The position numbers and the translations under genes are program-made. From UBA5738 sp049641805 (GTDB lineage: Bacteria; Patescibacteriota; Minisyncoccia; Minisyncoccales; UBA5738): a stretch of DNA of 16,470 nt. Within the stretch, counting starts at the first letter, position 1; each line of letters starts with the position of its first letter. A model generated the notes under the pieces. The model saw only the letters and a program-made list of their open reading frames with translations. It ran no database searches and was not told the DNA's origin. This document shows, piece after piece, positions 1-6,391 of this stretch. The DNA is taken from positions 1 to 16,470 of the forward strand of contig JBARNX010000074.1 of the NCBI GenBank assembly GCA_049641805.1, in the 5' to 3' direction.

Positions 1-16
1 TTTTATCCAGAGGTAG

Positions 17-106
17 ACCCCGGGCTTGCCCGGGGAACCGATGGATGAGGATTCCAAAGGATACATCCTTTGGTCGCCGCCCGTGGGTTCGTACCACGGG
101 AGGCGA
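17..106 (+). ncRNA. Candidate structured RNA element, copy 1 (upstream of polX)
   Basis: Three consecutive hairpins can be read directly. Hairpin I is CCCCGGG (18-24), loop CTTG, CCCGGGG (29-35). Hairpin II is CCAAAGGA (54-61), loop TACA, TCCTTTGG (66-73). Hairpin III abuts II: TCGCC (74-78) pairs with GGCGA (102-106), then a G/A mismatch, then CCCGTGG (80-86) with CCACGGG (94-100). The joint after hairpin I reads GAAC, and ATGAGGATTCC leads into hairpin II. A second copy with the same order, the same loop and joint sequences and compensated stem changes lies at 7444-7532. The element ends 25 nt before the polX start. It could be a cis-regulatory leader, a small RNA or a mobile palindromic element. 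No named Rfam class is recognised; the hammerhead core is absent. Confidence 0.6.
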
Positions 107-131
107 AATTCCTTTAGAAAATATAAATTCG

Positions 132-1874
132 ATGCCAAACAATCAGCTGGCTAAAATTTTTTATGAGATTGCCGATATGCTTGATGCCGACAATACGCCG
201 TTCAAGCCGTTTTCTTATCGCAAGGCCGCCCGCGCTCTGGCCGGTTTGAAAGATGATGTTGCCGAAATTTATCGGCGCGGCGGTTTGAAGGCGATTGAAG
301 AAATTCCGGGAGTTGGCGCTAGCATCGGCGCGAAAATAGAAGAATATATCTTAAAGGGCGGGATTGATTATTACGAGGCGCAAAAGCGCCGCCTTCCCGC
401 GGATTTGAGTGAAATCGCCGCGGTGGAGGGGCTGGGCTTTAAAAAAGCCAAGGTTTTATATGAAAAACTGGGCGTGAAAAATTTGGCGGATTTGGAAACC
501 GCGGCGCGCGCCGGAAAAATCGCGCCGCTGTTCGGGTTTGGCGAAAAGTCCCAAGCCAATATATTGCAGGGGGTTGAATTCCGCAAATCGTCCGGCGGCC
601 GTTTTTTGCTGGATCAAATTTTGCCGCGGGCATTGGCAGTCAAAGATATTCTGGAAAAACACGGCGGTTTGGCGCGGGTGGAAATTGCCGGATCGCTGCG
701 CCGGCGCAAGGAAACCATTGGCGATATTGATCTTTTGGCCGCGACAAAGCCGGGCGCCGACGCGGCCAAAATTATGGATTTTTTCACCGCCTTGCCCGAA
801 ATTGAAAAAATCTGGGCCAAAGGGGCGACGAAGTCGTCGGCGAGAACAAGGTATGGTTTTGATATGGACCTGCGTTTGGTGCCGCCGGAATCTTTCGGCG
901 CGGCATGGCAGTATTTTACCGGCTCCAAGGACCATAATATTGCCTTGCGGCGCATTGCCAAAGAAAAAGGATTCAAGCTTTCCGAATACGGGTTATTTCG
1001 CGGCGCGGAAATGATCGCCGGCGAAAACGAAAAAGAGATTTATCAAAAATTAGGGTTGGAATGGATTTGTCCGGAATTGCGGGAAAACCATGGCGAGATT
1101 GAGGCCGCTCAAAATTATAATTTGCCCGATTTAATCGGCGATTGCGATTTGCGCGGCGATTTGCATTGCCATTCGGATTGGAATGGCGGCGGTGATTCCA
1201 TCGAAGAAATTGCTGCCGCCGCGCGGATGATGGGCTATGAATATGTCGGCATTGCCGATCACACGAAATTTTTAAGAATTGAAAACGGACTGGATGAAAC
1301 GGCGCTGGCGCGGCGCAATCTCGCGATTGGTGCGCTCAATAAGAAAAACACCGGCATTCTTGTTTTGAAGGGATGCGAGGCTAACATTATGGCCGATGGA
1401 ACGATTGATATCTCCGACGAATCGTTGGCCGAGCTTGATTTTGCCATTGCTGGAGTTCATTCAAGTTTGAAAATGGAACGCAAAGAAATGACGGCGCGGA
1501 TCATTCGCGCGATGGAGAATCATTGGGTTGATATTATCTCGCATCCCACCGGAAGATTGCTCAAAAAACGGCCGGAGTGCGAAATGGATTTTGACGCGAT
1601 CTGCGCCGCCGCGGCGGCGACCGGCACGATTTTGGAAATAAATTCCCATCCGGACCGTCTGGATCTAAATGACCGGCATATCCGCATTGCCGCGGCGCGC
1701 GGAGTGAAAATGGCAATCAATACCGACAGCCACGATGTTTCCCATTTGCAGTTTGCCGGATTCGGGATCGCGCAGGCGCGGCGCGGCTGGGCGGCGGCGA
1801 GCGATATTGTTAATGTCTTGCCGTGGCCGGAAGCAAAGAAAATCTTGAAAAGAAACCGAAAAAGAGTAAATTAA
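132..1874 (+). CDS. polX: DNA polymerase/3'-5' exonuclease PolX
   Basis: Family X DNA polymerase with a C-terminal PHP domain, 580 residues, the usual length for bacterial PolX. These enzymes fill short gaps in base-excision and related repair, and the PHP domain carries metal-dependent 3'-5' exonuclease or end-trimming activity. Residues 1-70 form the helix-hairpin-helix N-terminus with a GVGASIGAKI turn; a second HhH (EGLGFKKAK) follows. The palm has GSLRRRKETIGDIDLL with metal ligands Asp198 and Asp200, and a third acidic site in GFDMDLRLV (Asp244/246). The PHP domain begins at about 340 with DLHCHSD (His345, His347), then IADH, KGCEAN, SHPTGR, NSHPDR and NTDSHD, so both active sites look intact. 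The frame is open back to an ATG at 45, but that lies inside the hairpin element; MPNNQLAKIF at 132 matches the family N-terminus. No clear ribosome binding site is seen. Confidence 0.95.
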   Translation: MPNNQLAKIFYEIADMLDADNTPFKPFSYRKAARALAGLKDDVAEIYRRGGLKAIEEIPGVGASIGAKIEEYILKGGIDYYEAQKRRLPADLSEIAAVEGLGFKKAKVLYEKLGVKNLADLETAARAGKIAPLFGFGEKSQANILQGVEFRKSSGGRFLLDQILPRALAVKDILEKHGGLARVEIAGSLRRRKETIGDIDLLAATKPGADAAKIMDFFTALPEIEKIWAKGATKSSARTRYGFDMDLRLVPPESFGAAWQYFTGSKDHNIALRRIAKEKGFKLSEYGLFRGAEMIAGENEKEIYQKLGLEWICPELRENHGEIEAAQNYNLPDLIGDCDLRGDLHCHSDWNGGGDSIEEIAAAARMMGYEYVGIADHTKFLRIENGLDETALARRNLAIGALNKKNTGILVLKGCEANIMADGTIDISDESLAELDFAIAGVHSSLKMERKEMTARIIRAMENHWVDIISHPTGRLLKKRPECEMDFDAICAAAAATGTILEINSHPDRLDLNDRHIRIAAARGVKMAINTDSHDVSHLQFAGFGIAQARRGWAAASDIVNVLPWPEAKKILKRNRKRVN

Positions 1875-1941
1875 ACGGCAGGGAGCGCGTTATGATTTTA
1901 AATTTGCGAAATTGTCTTGAATTGTAAAACCATTTAATTCA

Positions 1942-2005
1942 AACGCTTTGAAGGAGCCTAACCTTTGCAATTATGAAAAGGTTAAGTCCCAAGATGCAAA
2001 GCGTT
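1942..2005 (+). repeat. Nested hairpin in the Nudix gene leader
   Basis: An outer perfect 9-bp stem AACGCTTTG (1942-1950) / CAAAGCGTT (1997-2005) encloses an inner perfect 8-bp stem TAACCTTT (1959-1966) / AAAGGTTA (1977-1984), with a further GGA/TCC contact (1953-1955 / 1987-1989). It lies in the 150-nt gap between polX and the Nudix gene and ends 19 nt before the Nudix ATG. No T-run follows, so it is not a classic terminator. The architecture resembles the element at 3407-3491. Possible roles are a 5'-UTR structure controlling translation or a dispersed palindromic repeat. Confidence 0.6.
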
Positions 2006-2024
2006 CCGTAATTCAAAGGAAATT

Positions 2025-2471
2025 ATGAAATTTGAAAAATCAGCCGGGGCGATAATCTTTCGCGATGATAACGGGATTAGTAGATTCCTGCTTTTGCGTT
2101 ATCCGGCGGTTTGCCACCGTTCGGGCCGGGATTATTGGGATTTCGTGAAGGGCCATGTGGAAGCAGGGGAAAGCGAATTGGAAACGATAATACGCGAAGC
2201 CGAGGAAGAAACAGGATTGCGCGACTTGGAATTTGTCCCGGGTTTTTCGCAAAAAATGGAATATTTTTTTACCTTTGAAGATCAAAAGATTTTCAAGATC
2301 GTTAATTTCCGCTTGGCGCAAACATTTTCAAAAGACATTGTTTTGTCCGATGAGCACAATGATTTCGCCTGGCGGCCTTATGATGAAGCATACGCGGCGT
2401 TGTCGTTTGGCAATGCCAAAACGGTTTTGAAAAGCGCGAATGATTTTTTAGAAAAATTAAAAAAAATATGA
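2025..2471 (+). CDS. Nudix hydrolase, Ap4A hydrolase/MutT-like
   Basis: 148-residue Nudix hydrolase. The Nudix box is complete at residues 43-65: G-x5-E followed by REAEEETGL (Arg57, Glu58, Glu61, Glu62), the metal-binding helix that hydrolyses nucleoside diphosphates linked to another group. The N-terminus KSAGAIIFR and the WDFVKGHVE segment before the box are typical of the bis(5'-nucleosyl)-tetraphosphatase branch, so Ap4A or related dinucleotides are a likely substrate; oxidised dNTPs remain possible. The start at 2025 is supported by AAAGGA four bases upstream, one of the few clear Shine-Dalgarno sites here. The stop overlaps the next gene by 4 bp (ATGA), which implies translational coupling. 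A nested hairpin lies in its leader. Confidence 0.9.
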   Translation: MKFEKSAGAIIFRDDNGISRFLLLRYPAVCHRSGRDYWDFVKGHVEAGESELETIIREAEEETGLRDLEFVPGFSQKMEYFFTFEDQKIFKIVNFRLAQTFSKDIVLSDEHNDFAWRPYDEAYAALSFGNAKTVLKSANDFLEKLKKI

Positions 2472-3391
2472 AAAAGGCAAAAGCGCTGGCGCTGTTTTCG
2501 GGCGGATTGGATTCAATACTGGCCGTGAAAATTTTGGAAGCGCAGGGGACGGAAGTTGCACCGATATGCTTTATCAGCTATTTTTTTTCGTCTATGAACG
2601 CGCAAAAAGCGGCGTTTGCGATTGGTATGCGCTTGCGGGTGGAAGATATTTCTGTGCCGCATTTGGAAGTCGTGAGAAATCCGGTGCACGGATACGGGGG
2701 CGCGATCAATCCGTGTATTGATTGCCATTTGCTGATGTTAAAAACCGCCAAGGCGATAATGGACAAAGAAGGATTTGATTTCGTGGCCACGGGCGAAGTG
2801 CTGGGTGAGCGGCCGATGTCGCAGAACAGGCAATCATTGGTTACCGTGGAGCGGGAATCGGGTTTGTCCGGAATTTTGTTGCGGCCGTTGTCGGCCAAAC
2901 TTTTGCCGGAAACCGCGCCGGAAACAAACGGCCTTGTCGATCGCGGCAGATTGTACGATATTTCCGGCCGGTCGCGCCGGCCGCAAATGGAGATAGCCAA
3001 ACAATTCGGCATCATTGATATTCCCCAGCCCGGGGGCGGTTGTATTTTGACCGAAACCGATTACCGCCAAAGATTGAGAAAACTTATTTCGATAAAACCC
3101 GGTTTTGACGGCTCGGACGCGAAAGTTTTGCAAAATTGCCGTCCCATCTGGGAAGGCGATGTTTTGTTCGCGGTGGCGCGCAATCAAACCGATTGCGCCG
3201 CGTTAAAAGGTTTAATAAAGTTCGGCGATTTTTTGTTCGAGCCGCAAAACTTTCCCGGCCCCATCGTGCTGGCGCGCAATTTCGGTGCGGCGGCATGCCA
3301 AGATGAAATCAAGGCGGCAGGGAAAAAATACATATTGCAATACTCCAAAAAAGCGTTGCACAATCCGGAAATTACGGTGGTTAAAATTTAA
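2468..3391 (+). CDS. PP-loop ATPase, ThiI/MnmA-like tRNA sulfurtransferase with NFACT-R-like C-terminus
   Basis: 307 residues. The N-terminus carries the pyrophosphatase loop SGGLDS (residues 11-16), which binds ATP and adenylates the substrate base, as in ThiI and MnmA. NPCIDCH (Cys83, Cys86) and GGGC (Cys192) supply cysteines that could relay sulfur or bind metal. TGEVLGERPMSQ (108-119) is the conserved substrate-side loop of this family. Residues from about 230 (VLFAVARNQTD to PGPIVLARNF) resemble the NFACT-R type RNA-binding domain often fused to this PP-loop type. A tRNA thiolation role is inferred from the family; the target base cannot be told from sequence. THUMP and rhodanese domains of full ThiI are absent. 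The gene overlaps the Nudix gene by 4 bp, so the two are co-translated. Confidence 0.75.
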   Translation: MKKAKALALFSGGLDSILAVKILEAQGTEVAPICFISYFFSSMNAQKAAFAIGMRLRVEDISVPHLEVVRNPVHGYGGAINPCIDCHLLMLKTAKAIMDKEGFDFVATGEVLGERPMSQNRQSLVTVERESGLSGILLRPLSAKLLPETAPETNGLVDRGRLYDISGRSRRPQMEIAKQFGIIDIPQPGGGCILTETDYRQRLRKLISIKPGFDGSDAKVLQNCRPIWEGDVLFAVARNQTDCAALKGLIKFGDFLFEPQNFPGPIVLARNFGAAACQDEIKAAGKKYILQYSKKALHNPEITVVKI

Positions 3392-3406
3392 TTTAAACAA
3401 GAATTG

Positions 3407-3491
3407 CGCAGTTGGCATTAAATACGCGCAAAGCAAAGGTCTAACCCTCGCATTAGCGAGGGTTAGACCTTTGCGGGAAAATTCAACTGCG
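3407..3491 (+). repeat. Large nested palindrome in the alkyltransferase leader
   Basis: A perfect 19-bp inverted repeat has arms at 3433-3451 and 3456-3474 around the loop ATTA. The left arm begins GCAAAGGTCTAACCC and the right arm mirrors it. It is enclosed by a second perfect stem CGCAGTTG (3407-3414) / CAACTGCG (3484-3491). It fills the 106-nt gap between the PP-loop gene and the alkyltransferase gene and ends 6 nt before the ATG. There is no T-run after the inner stem, so it does not look like a simple terminator. The motif GGT-CTA-ACC within each arm can also form two small hairpins. In RNA the fold would bring the start codon next to a long stem. Confidence 0.75.
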
Positions 3492-3497
3492 TATAAT

Positions 3498-3779
3498 ATG
3501 ACATTTAAACAAAAAGTTTTCGCGGCGGTTAAAAAAATTCCCCGGGGTAGGACATTGAGCTATAAACAAGTGGCCGAAATGGCGGGAAGTCCTTTGGCTT
3601 GCCGGGCGGTGGGAAATATTTTGCATGCCAATTATGATCCAGCGGTTCCCTGCCACCGGGTTGTCCGATCCGACGGCAAAATCGGCGGTTACAACCGCGG
3701 CGCGAAAGCAAAGATAAGGCGGTTGCAAAAGGAGGGCGCGCTTGGCCGCCCGCCGGTTACCCCTCGGGACGCGCGATAG
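3498..3779 (+). CDS. MGMT-family alkyltransferase, catalytic domain only
   Basis: 93-residue protein equal to the C-terminal DNA-binding and active-site domain of O6-alkylguanine-DNA alkyltransferases. Residues FAAVKKIPRGRTLSYKQVA start the winged-helix fold, and the active-site PCHRVV motif (Cys52) is intact, so methyl transfer to cysteine is possible, unlike in ATL proteins where Cys is replaced. GGYNRG (63-68) and KIRRLQKEGA near the end fit the family. The N-terminal RNase-H-like domain is missing, as in many stand-alone short members. The frame runs upstream to 3285, but that part overlaps the previous gene and the palindrome; ATG 3498 matches the family start. TATAAT directly precedes the ATG. 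The 3' end overlaps convergent comF by 23 bp, and the tail GRPPVTPRDAR looks like a run-on into comF antisense. Confidence 0.88.
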   Translation: MTFKQKVFAAVKKIPRGRTLSYKQVAEMAGSPLACRAVGNILHANYDPAVPCHRVVRSDGKIGGYNRGAKAKIRRLQKEGALGRPPVTPRDAR

Positions 3780-4443
3780 CAACGCCGATGACTTTCGCCG
3801 CGCCCGCGCGGGATAGGACGCGGGCGCATTCGTTGATTGTCGCTCCGGTCGTGACCACATCATCAACGATAAATACCGGTTTATTTTTAAAAGGAGCATT
3901 ATTCGCGCAAGCAAACGCTCCTTTTATATTTGTCAGGCGTTCGACTTGTCCCAGATCGGCTTGGTTTTTTGTTTCGGCGATTCTTGCCAGGCAGTTTGTC
4001 GCGGCCGGAACATCCAAGAGGCGTCCAAGTTCGCGGGCGATAATATCGGCTTGGTTGAATCCGCGCCAGCGCAATCTCTTTTCGGCCAGCGGCACGGGGA
4101 CGATAACAAATTCGCGAAAATTAAAATTTTGTTCAGCGAGCTTGAAATGGTCGGCGATCAATTCGGCCAGCGGCCGCGCCAGTTCTTTGAGGAAGGGTTC
4201 GTATTTCAATCCGCGGATCATTTTTTGGACATATTTGTTTTCATAACTGCAGGCCGCGAAGACATCGGCCAGATATTTATGGTTCCGGTCGGGCCGATGG
4301 ACGCGGGAAATATCAAGCATTGTTTGGCAATCGGCGCAAAGAAGGTTGCCGTATTTTTTGCAGATAAAACAACGCGCCGGAAAAAGTATTTCTTTGGCTT
4401 GCCCGCCGATGTTTTTCCACAGACTGTTTCTTTTGTTTTGCAT
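3757..4443 (-). CDS. comF: ComF-family phosphoribosyltransferase-like competence protein
   Basis: 228 residues in the - direction. The N-terminus has a four-cysteine zinc site (CFIC at 25-28, CADC at 36-39), as in ComF/GntX proteins. The middle has VPVPLAEKRLRWRGFNQAD, and residues 191-202 (FIVDDVVTTGAT) are the PRPP-binding loop of type I phosphoribosyltransferases. In naturally competent bacteria ComF is needed for processing or handling incoming DNA after uptake; the exact reaction is unsettled. A pilus locus starting about 160 bp away suggests a shared DNA-uptake role, by inference. The frame is open to 4491, but those extra residues fall in an AT-rich palindrome, so ATG at 4443 is chosen. 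Its 5' end overlaps the divergent pilM promoter, and its 3' end overlaps the alkyltransferase gene. Confidence 0.92.
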   Translation of the reverse strand: MQNKRNSLWKNIGGQAKEILFPARCFICKKYGNLLCADCQTMLDISRVHRPDRNHKYLADVFAACSYENKYVQKMIRGLKYEPFLKELARPLAELIADHFKLAEQNFNFREFVIVPVPLAEKRLRWRGFNQADIIARELGRLLDVPAATNCLARIAETKNQADLGQVERLTNIKGAFACANNAPFKNKPVFIVDDVVTTGATINECARVLSRAGAAKVIGVAIARPEG

Positions 4444-4461
4444 TTGGGTATATGATATAAT
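4433..4461 (+). promoter_or_regulatory. Promoter of the pilM operon, extended -10
   Basis: TTGTTT (4433-4438), 17-nt spacer, TATAAT (4456-4461) preceded by TGA, giving an extended -10. It points at pilM, with a predicted 5' UTR of about 130 nt that contains the palindrome at 4478-4542. It overlaps the first codons of comF on the other strand. The - strand also has TATAAT here (complement of 4460-4465), which could serve comF, but I see no well-spaced -35 for it. Confidence 0.6.
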
Positions 4462-4477
4462 TATAATATGTAATTCG

Positions 4478-4542
4478 AAATGGAAAATCAAAATGCGCGT
4501 CGCATTTTAAAATATAAAATTTTTTAATCGGATTTTTCATTT
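4478..4542 (+). repeat. AT-rich foldback repeat upstream of pilM
   Basis: The arms AAATGGAAAATC (4478-4489) and GATTTTTCATTT (4531-4542) pair with one mismatch. Inside is a perfect 8-bp hairpin AAAATGCG (4490-4497), loop CGT, CGCATTTT (4501-4508). A small hairpin CCCGC/GCGGG (4545-4558) follows. Composition and end design resemble the elements at 9809-9895 and 10961-11078. It lies in the predicted pilM 5' UTR. Confidence 0.5.
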
Positions 4543-4599
4543 TTCCCGCCATTGCGGGATGCGCGCGGGGTGCAGATATTTAATTTTTAAATTTTTTCC

Positions 4600-5697
4600 G
4601 TGTTGCCAAAACTTTTCGCGAAAAAATTTTTAGGCATCGATATCGGCACTTCGTCGATCAGGTTGGTGGAACTTGAGAAATCCGGCCAGGTGTTTGGTTT
4701 ATCCAATTACGGCCAGATAGACATTGATCAGATCGAAAGCGACATTCCCAAACTGTCAAAGAGAGCGGTGTCGGTTTTTTCCACCGGCGAAATCGCGGAA
4801 ATGATTCAGGCCGTATCGGCCGCCGCCAAGATACACACGCGGCAATGCGCTTTTTCCATTCCGGATTTTTCAACTTTTTTCACCGCTTTTTGTTTGCCGC
4901 CGATGACCAAAAAGGAACTTCCCGAGGCGGTGATGTATGAAGCGCGCCAGCACATTCCTTTGCCGGTGGAGAGCGTGAATATTGATTGGCAGCTGGTCGG
5001 AGGCGTACCGGGGTCATCCGAGAAACTGGAAGTTACCGTGGCGGCCATACCCAATGAAATCATCGCCCAATACCGCGAAATCGCCGCAAAGGCAAAGTTG
5101 GAAGTGGTGTTGATGGAAGCGGAGATGTTCGGCTTGGCCCAAGCTTTGGTTCCCAAAAAAGAAGAGCGTTGCGTTTGCCTCATTGATATCGGCTCTCAAA
5201 GCACGGTTTGTAGTTTGGTTGAGAAGCAAATATTGAGATATTCCCACAGTTTTGACCGGGGGAGCAGTTATCTGACCGATGAGCTTGTGCGGCGCCTGCC
5301 GGTGAGCCATGAAATTGCGATAAAAATCAAAGAAACCTACGGATTGAAAATGATTTCCATGATCGAACCGAAAACCAGGGAAAGGGTTAAGGCCGACTTT
5401 CGCGACGCGCTGTTGCCGATTTTTCGGGAAATTGAAACAATGTTCGGCGGTTACCGGAGATATTCCAACTCCGAAGTTGTTAAAATAATACTTTCGGGAG
5501 GTATCGGCGCGAACATGGAAATAAAAGATTTTTTTGCCGATTATTTTAAGAAAGAGGTTGAAATTGCCGATCCGTTCAAAAACATTGAACATCCGTCCGC
5601 AATTGAAAAAGATTTGAAGAATATCGGTCCGGTTTACGCGATTGCGGTCGGGATGGCCCAACGGGGATTGGAATTCTCCAAACGGCGCAAAAAATAA
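4600..5697 (+). CDS. pilM: Type IV pilus assembly protein PilM (actin-like ATPase)
   Basis: 365-residue cytoplasmic actin-fold protein of the pilus platform. It binds the short N-terminus of PilN and links the PilN-PilO ring to the motor. The ATP-site signatures are visible: FLGIDIGTSSIRLVEL (phosphate 1, residues 10-25), CLIDIGSQST (phosphate 2, Asp196) and LSGGIGANM (adenosine, 298-306). YEARQHIPLPVESVNIDWQL (about 115-134) is the typical PilM segment. The length is normal. The start is GTG at 4600, with TTG at 4603 the alternative; neither has a Shine-Dalgarno site. It opens the pil operon behind the promoter at 4433-4461, and pilN follows after 84 nt. Confidence 0.93.
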   Translation: MLPKLFAKKFLGIDIGTSSIRLVELEKSGQVFGLSNYGQIDIDQIESDIPKLSKRAVSVFSTGEIAEMIQAVSAAAKIHTRQCAFSIPDFSTFFTAFCLPPMTKKELPEAVMYEARQHIPLPVESVNIDWQLVGGVPGSSEKLEVTVAAIPNEIIAQYREIAAKAKLEVVLMEAEMFGLAQALVPKKEERCVCLIDIGSQSTVCSLVEKQILRYSHSFDRGSSYLTDELVRRLPVSHEIAIKIKETYGLKMISMIEPKTRERVKADFRDALLPIFREIETMFGGYRRYSNSEVVKIILSGGIGANMEIKDFFADYFKKEVEIADPFKNIEHPSAIEKDLKNIGPVYAIAVGMAQRGLEFSKRRKK

Positions 5698-5781
5698 TTT
5701 GGCATTCGCGGCCGATTTTTGGCCGGTTCCGATTTATGGCGGTTTTGCACAATTAATTTTTTATAAATTATTTTTAAAAAT

Positions 5782-6309
5782 ATGGATATACCAAATAAAA
5801 AAAAATCAGTATTTTCCTTGGAGAACGCGGTATTTTACATTTCACTGTTGCTACTCGCGGCGGTTGTCGGCGGATTTTTTTACTTGGGTCATCTGATAAC
5901 CCAAAAAGAAGGAGAGCTTGCCGAAGCCAGCGTTCAAGCCGCCAGAATAAAAACCGAGGAACAGAAAAAACTGGAAGACCGGATATTGCTTGTTCGGCAG
6001 AAGTTGGATGATTTTTCCAAGATTTTGGCCGATCGGAAAATCAGCACCGGGTTTTTCAACAAACTTGAAAGCGCGGTTCTGCCGGAAGTATATTTTTCCG
6101 ATTGTAAGCTTGACTTGGACAAGATGACTGCCGGTCTTTCGGGCCACGCGGATAATTTTCAAGCGCTGGGGCAGCAAATGATGTTGTTTGAAAATTCCAA
6201 AAATAACATCAAAAAAGCAAATCTCGGAAAAGTCGATATCAATAAAGAAGGGGGTATCGATTTTGATGTAAGCTTTGAAGTCGCTTCGGGTATGGCCGTT
6301 TCCAAGTGA
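5782..6309 (+). CDS. pilN: PilN-like inner-membrane platform protein
   Basis: 175 residues with one membrane helix at about 14-36 (AVFYISLLLLAAVVGGFFYL), then a charged coiled-coil-like stretch (about 37-95) and a periplasmic ferredoxin-like domain. This matches PilN, which anchors PilM in the cytoplasm through its N-terminal tail and pairs with PilO outside. The N-terminal tail MDIPNKKKS is short, as usual for PilN. Primary sequence is poorly conserved in this family, so the call rests on topology and on the position between pilM and pilO. The start is an ATG with only AT-rich sequence upstream. Confidence 0.78.
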   Translation: MDIPNKKKSVFSLENAVFYISLLLLAAVVGGFFYLGHLITQKEGELAEASVQAARIKTEEQKKLEDRILLVRQKLDDFSKILADRKISTGFFNKLESAVLPEVYFSDCKLDLDKMTAGLSGHADNFQALGQQMMLFENSKNNIKKANLGKVDINKEGGIDFDVSFEVASGMAVSK

Positions 6310-6341
6310 CCGGCTTGAATTTTCTTTTCAAAAAGTTGGTT

Positions 6342-6388
6342 TTGCCGCGCAGCGGCAATAAAAAATACATTAAATATATAATATATTT
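6342..6388 (+). other. Hairpin and AT palindrome between pilN and pilO
   Basis: TTGCCGC (6342-6348), loop GCA, GCGGCAA (6352-6358), followed by TAAAAAA rather than T's. Then comes the perfect 17-nt palindrome AAATATATAATATATTT (6372-6388), ending 3 nt before the pilO ATG. The first may be a weak transcript processing or attenuation hairpin; the second may include -10-like TATAAT for internal initiation. The roles are guesses. Confidence 0.4.
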
Positions 6389-6391
6389 CAT

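Noticed and set aside
17..106. Hammerhead or HDV-like ribozyme
   Set aside because: The hammerhead core (CUGAUGA with a GAAA joint) is absent, and the hairpins are consecutive rather than nested in the HDV double-pseudoknot pattern. A fold search could still change this.
45..131. Extended N-terminus of PolX from ATG 45 as the annotated start
   Set aside because: The stretch lies in the hairpin element and is unlike PolX proteins, whose N-terminus begins near residue 1 of the 132 start. It is kept as a separate finding.
456..1014. Overlapping open frames within polX on both strands
   Set aside because: PolX is intact with all its motifs in one frame; the others are products of GC-rich codon composition.
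3433..3474. Intrinsic terminator for the PP-loop gene
   Set aside because: The stem is strong but is followed by GGGAAAA, not a T-run.
4444..4491. Longer ComF start at 4491
   Set aside because: The 16 extra residues come from an AT-rich palindrome and precede the typical short lead-in to the zinc site.
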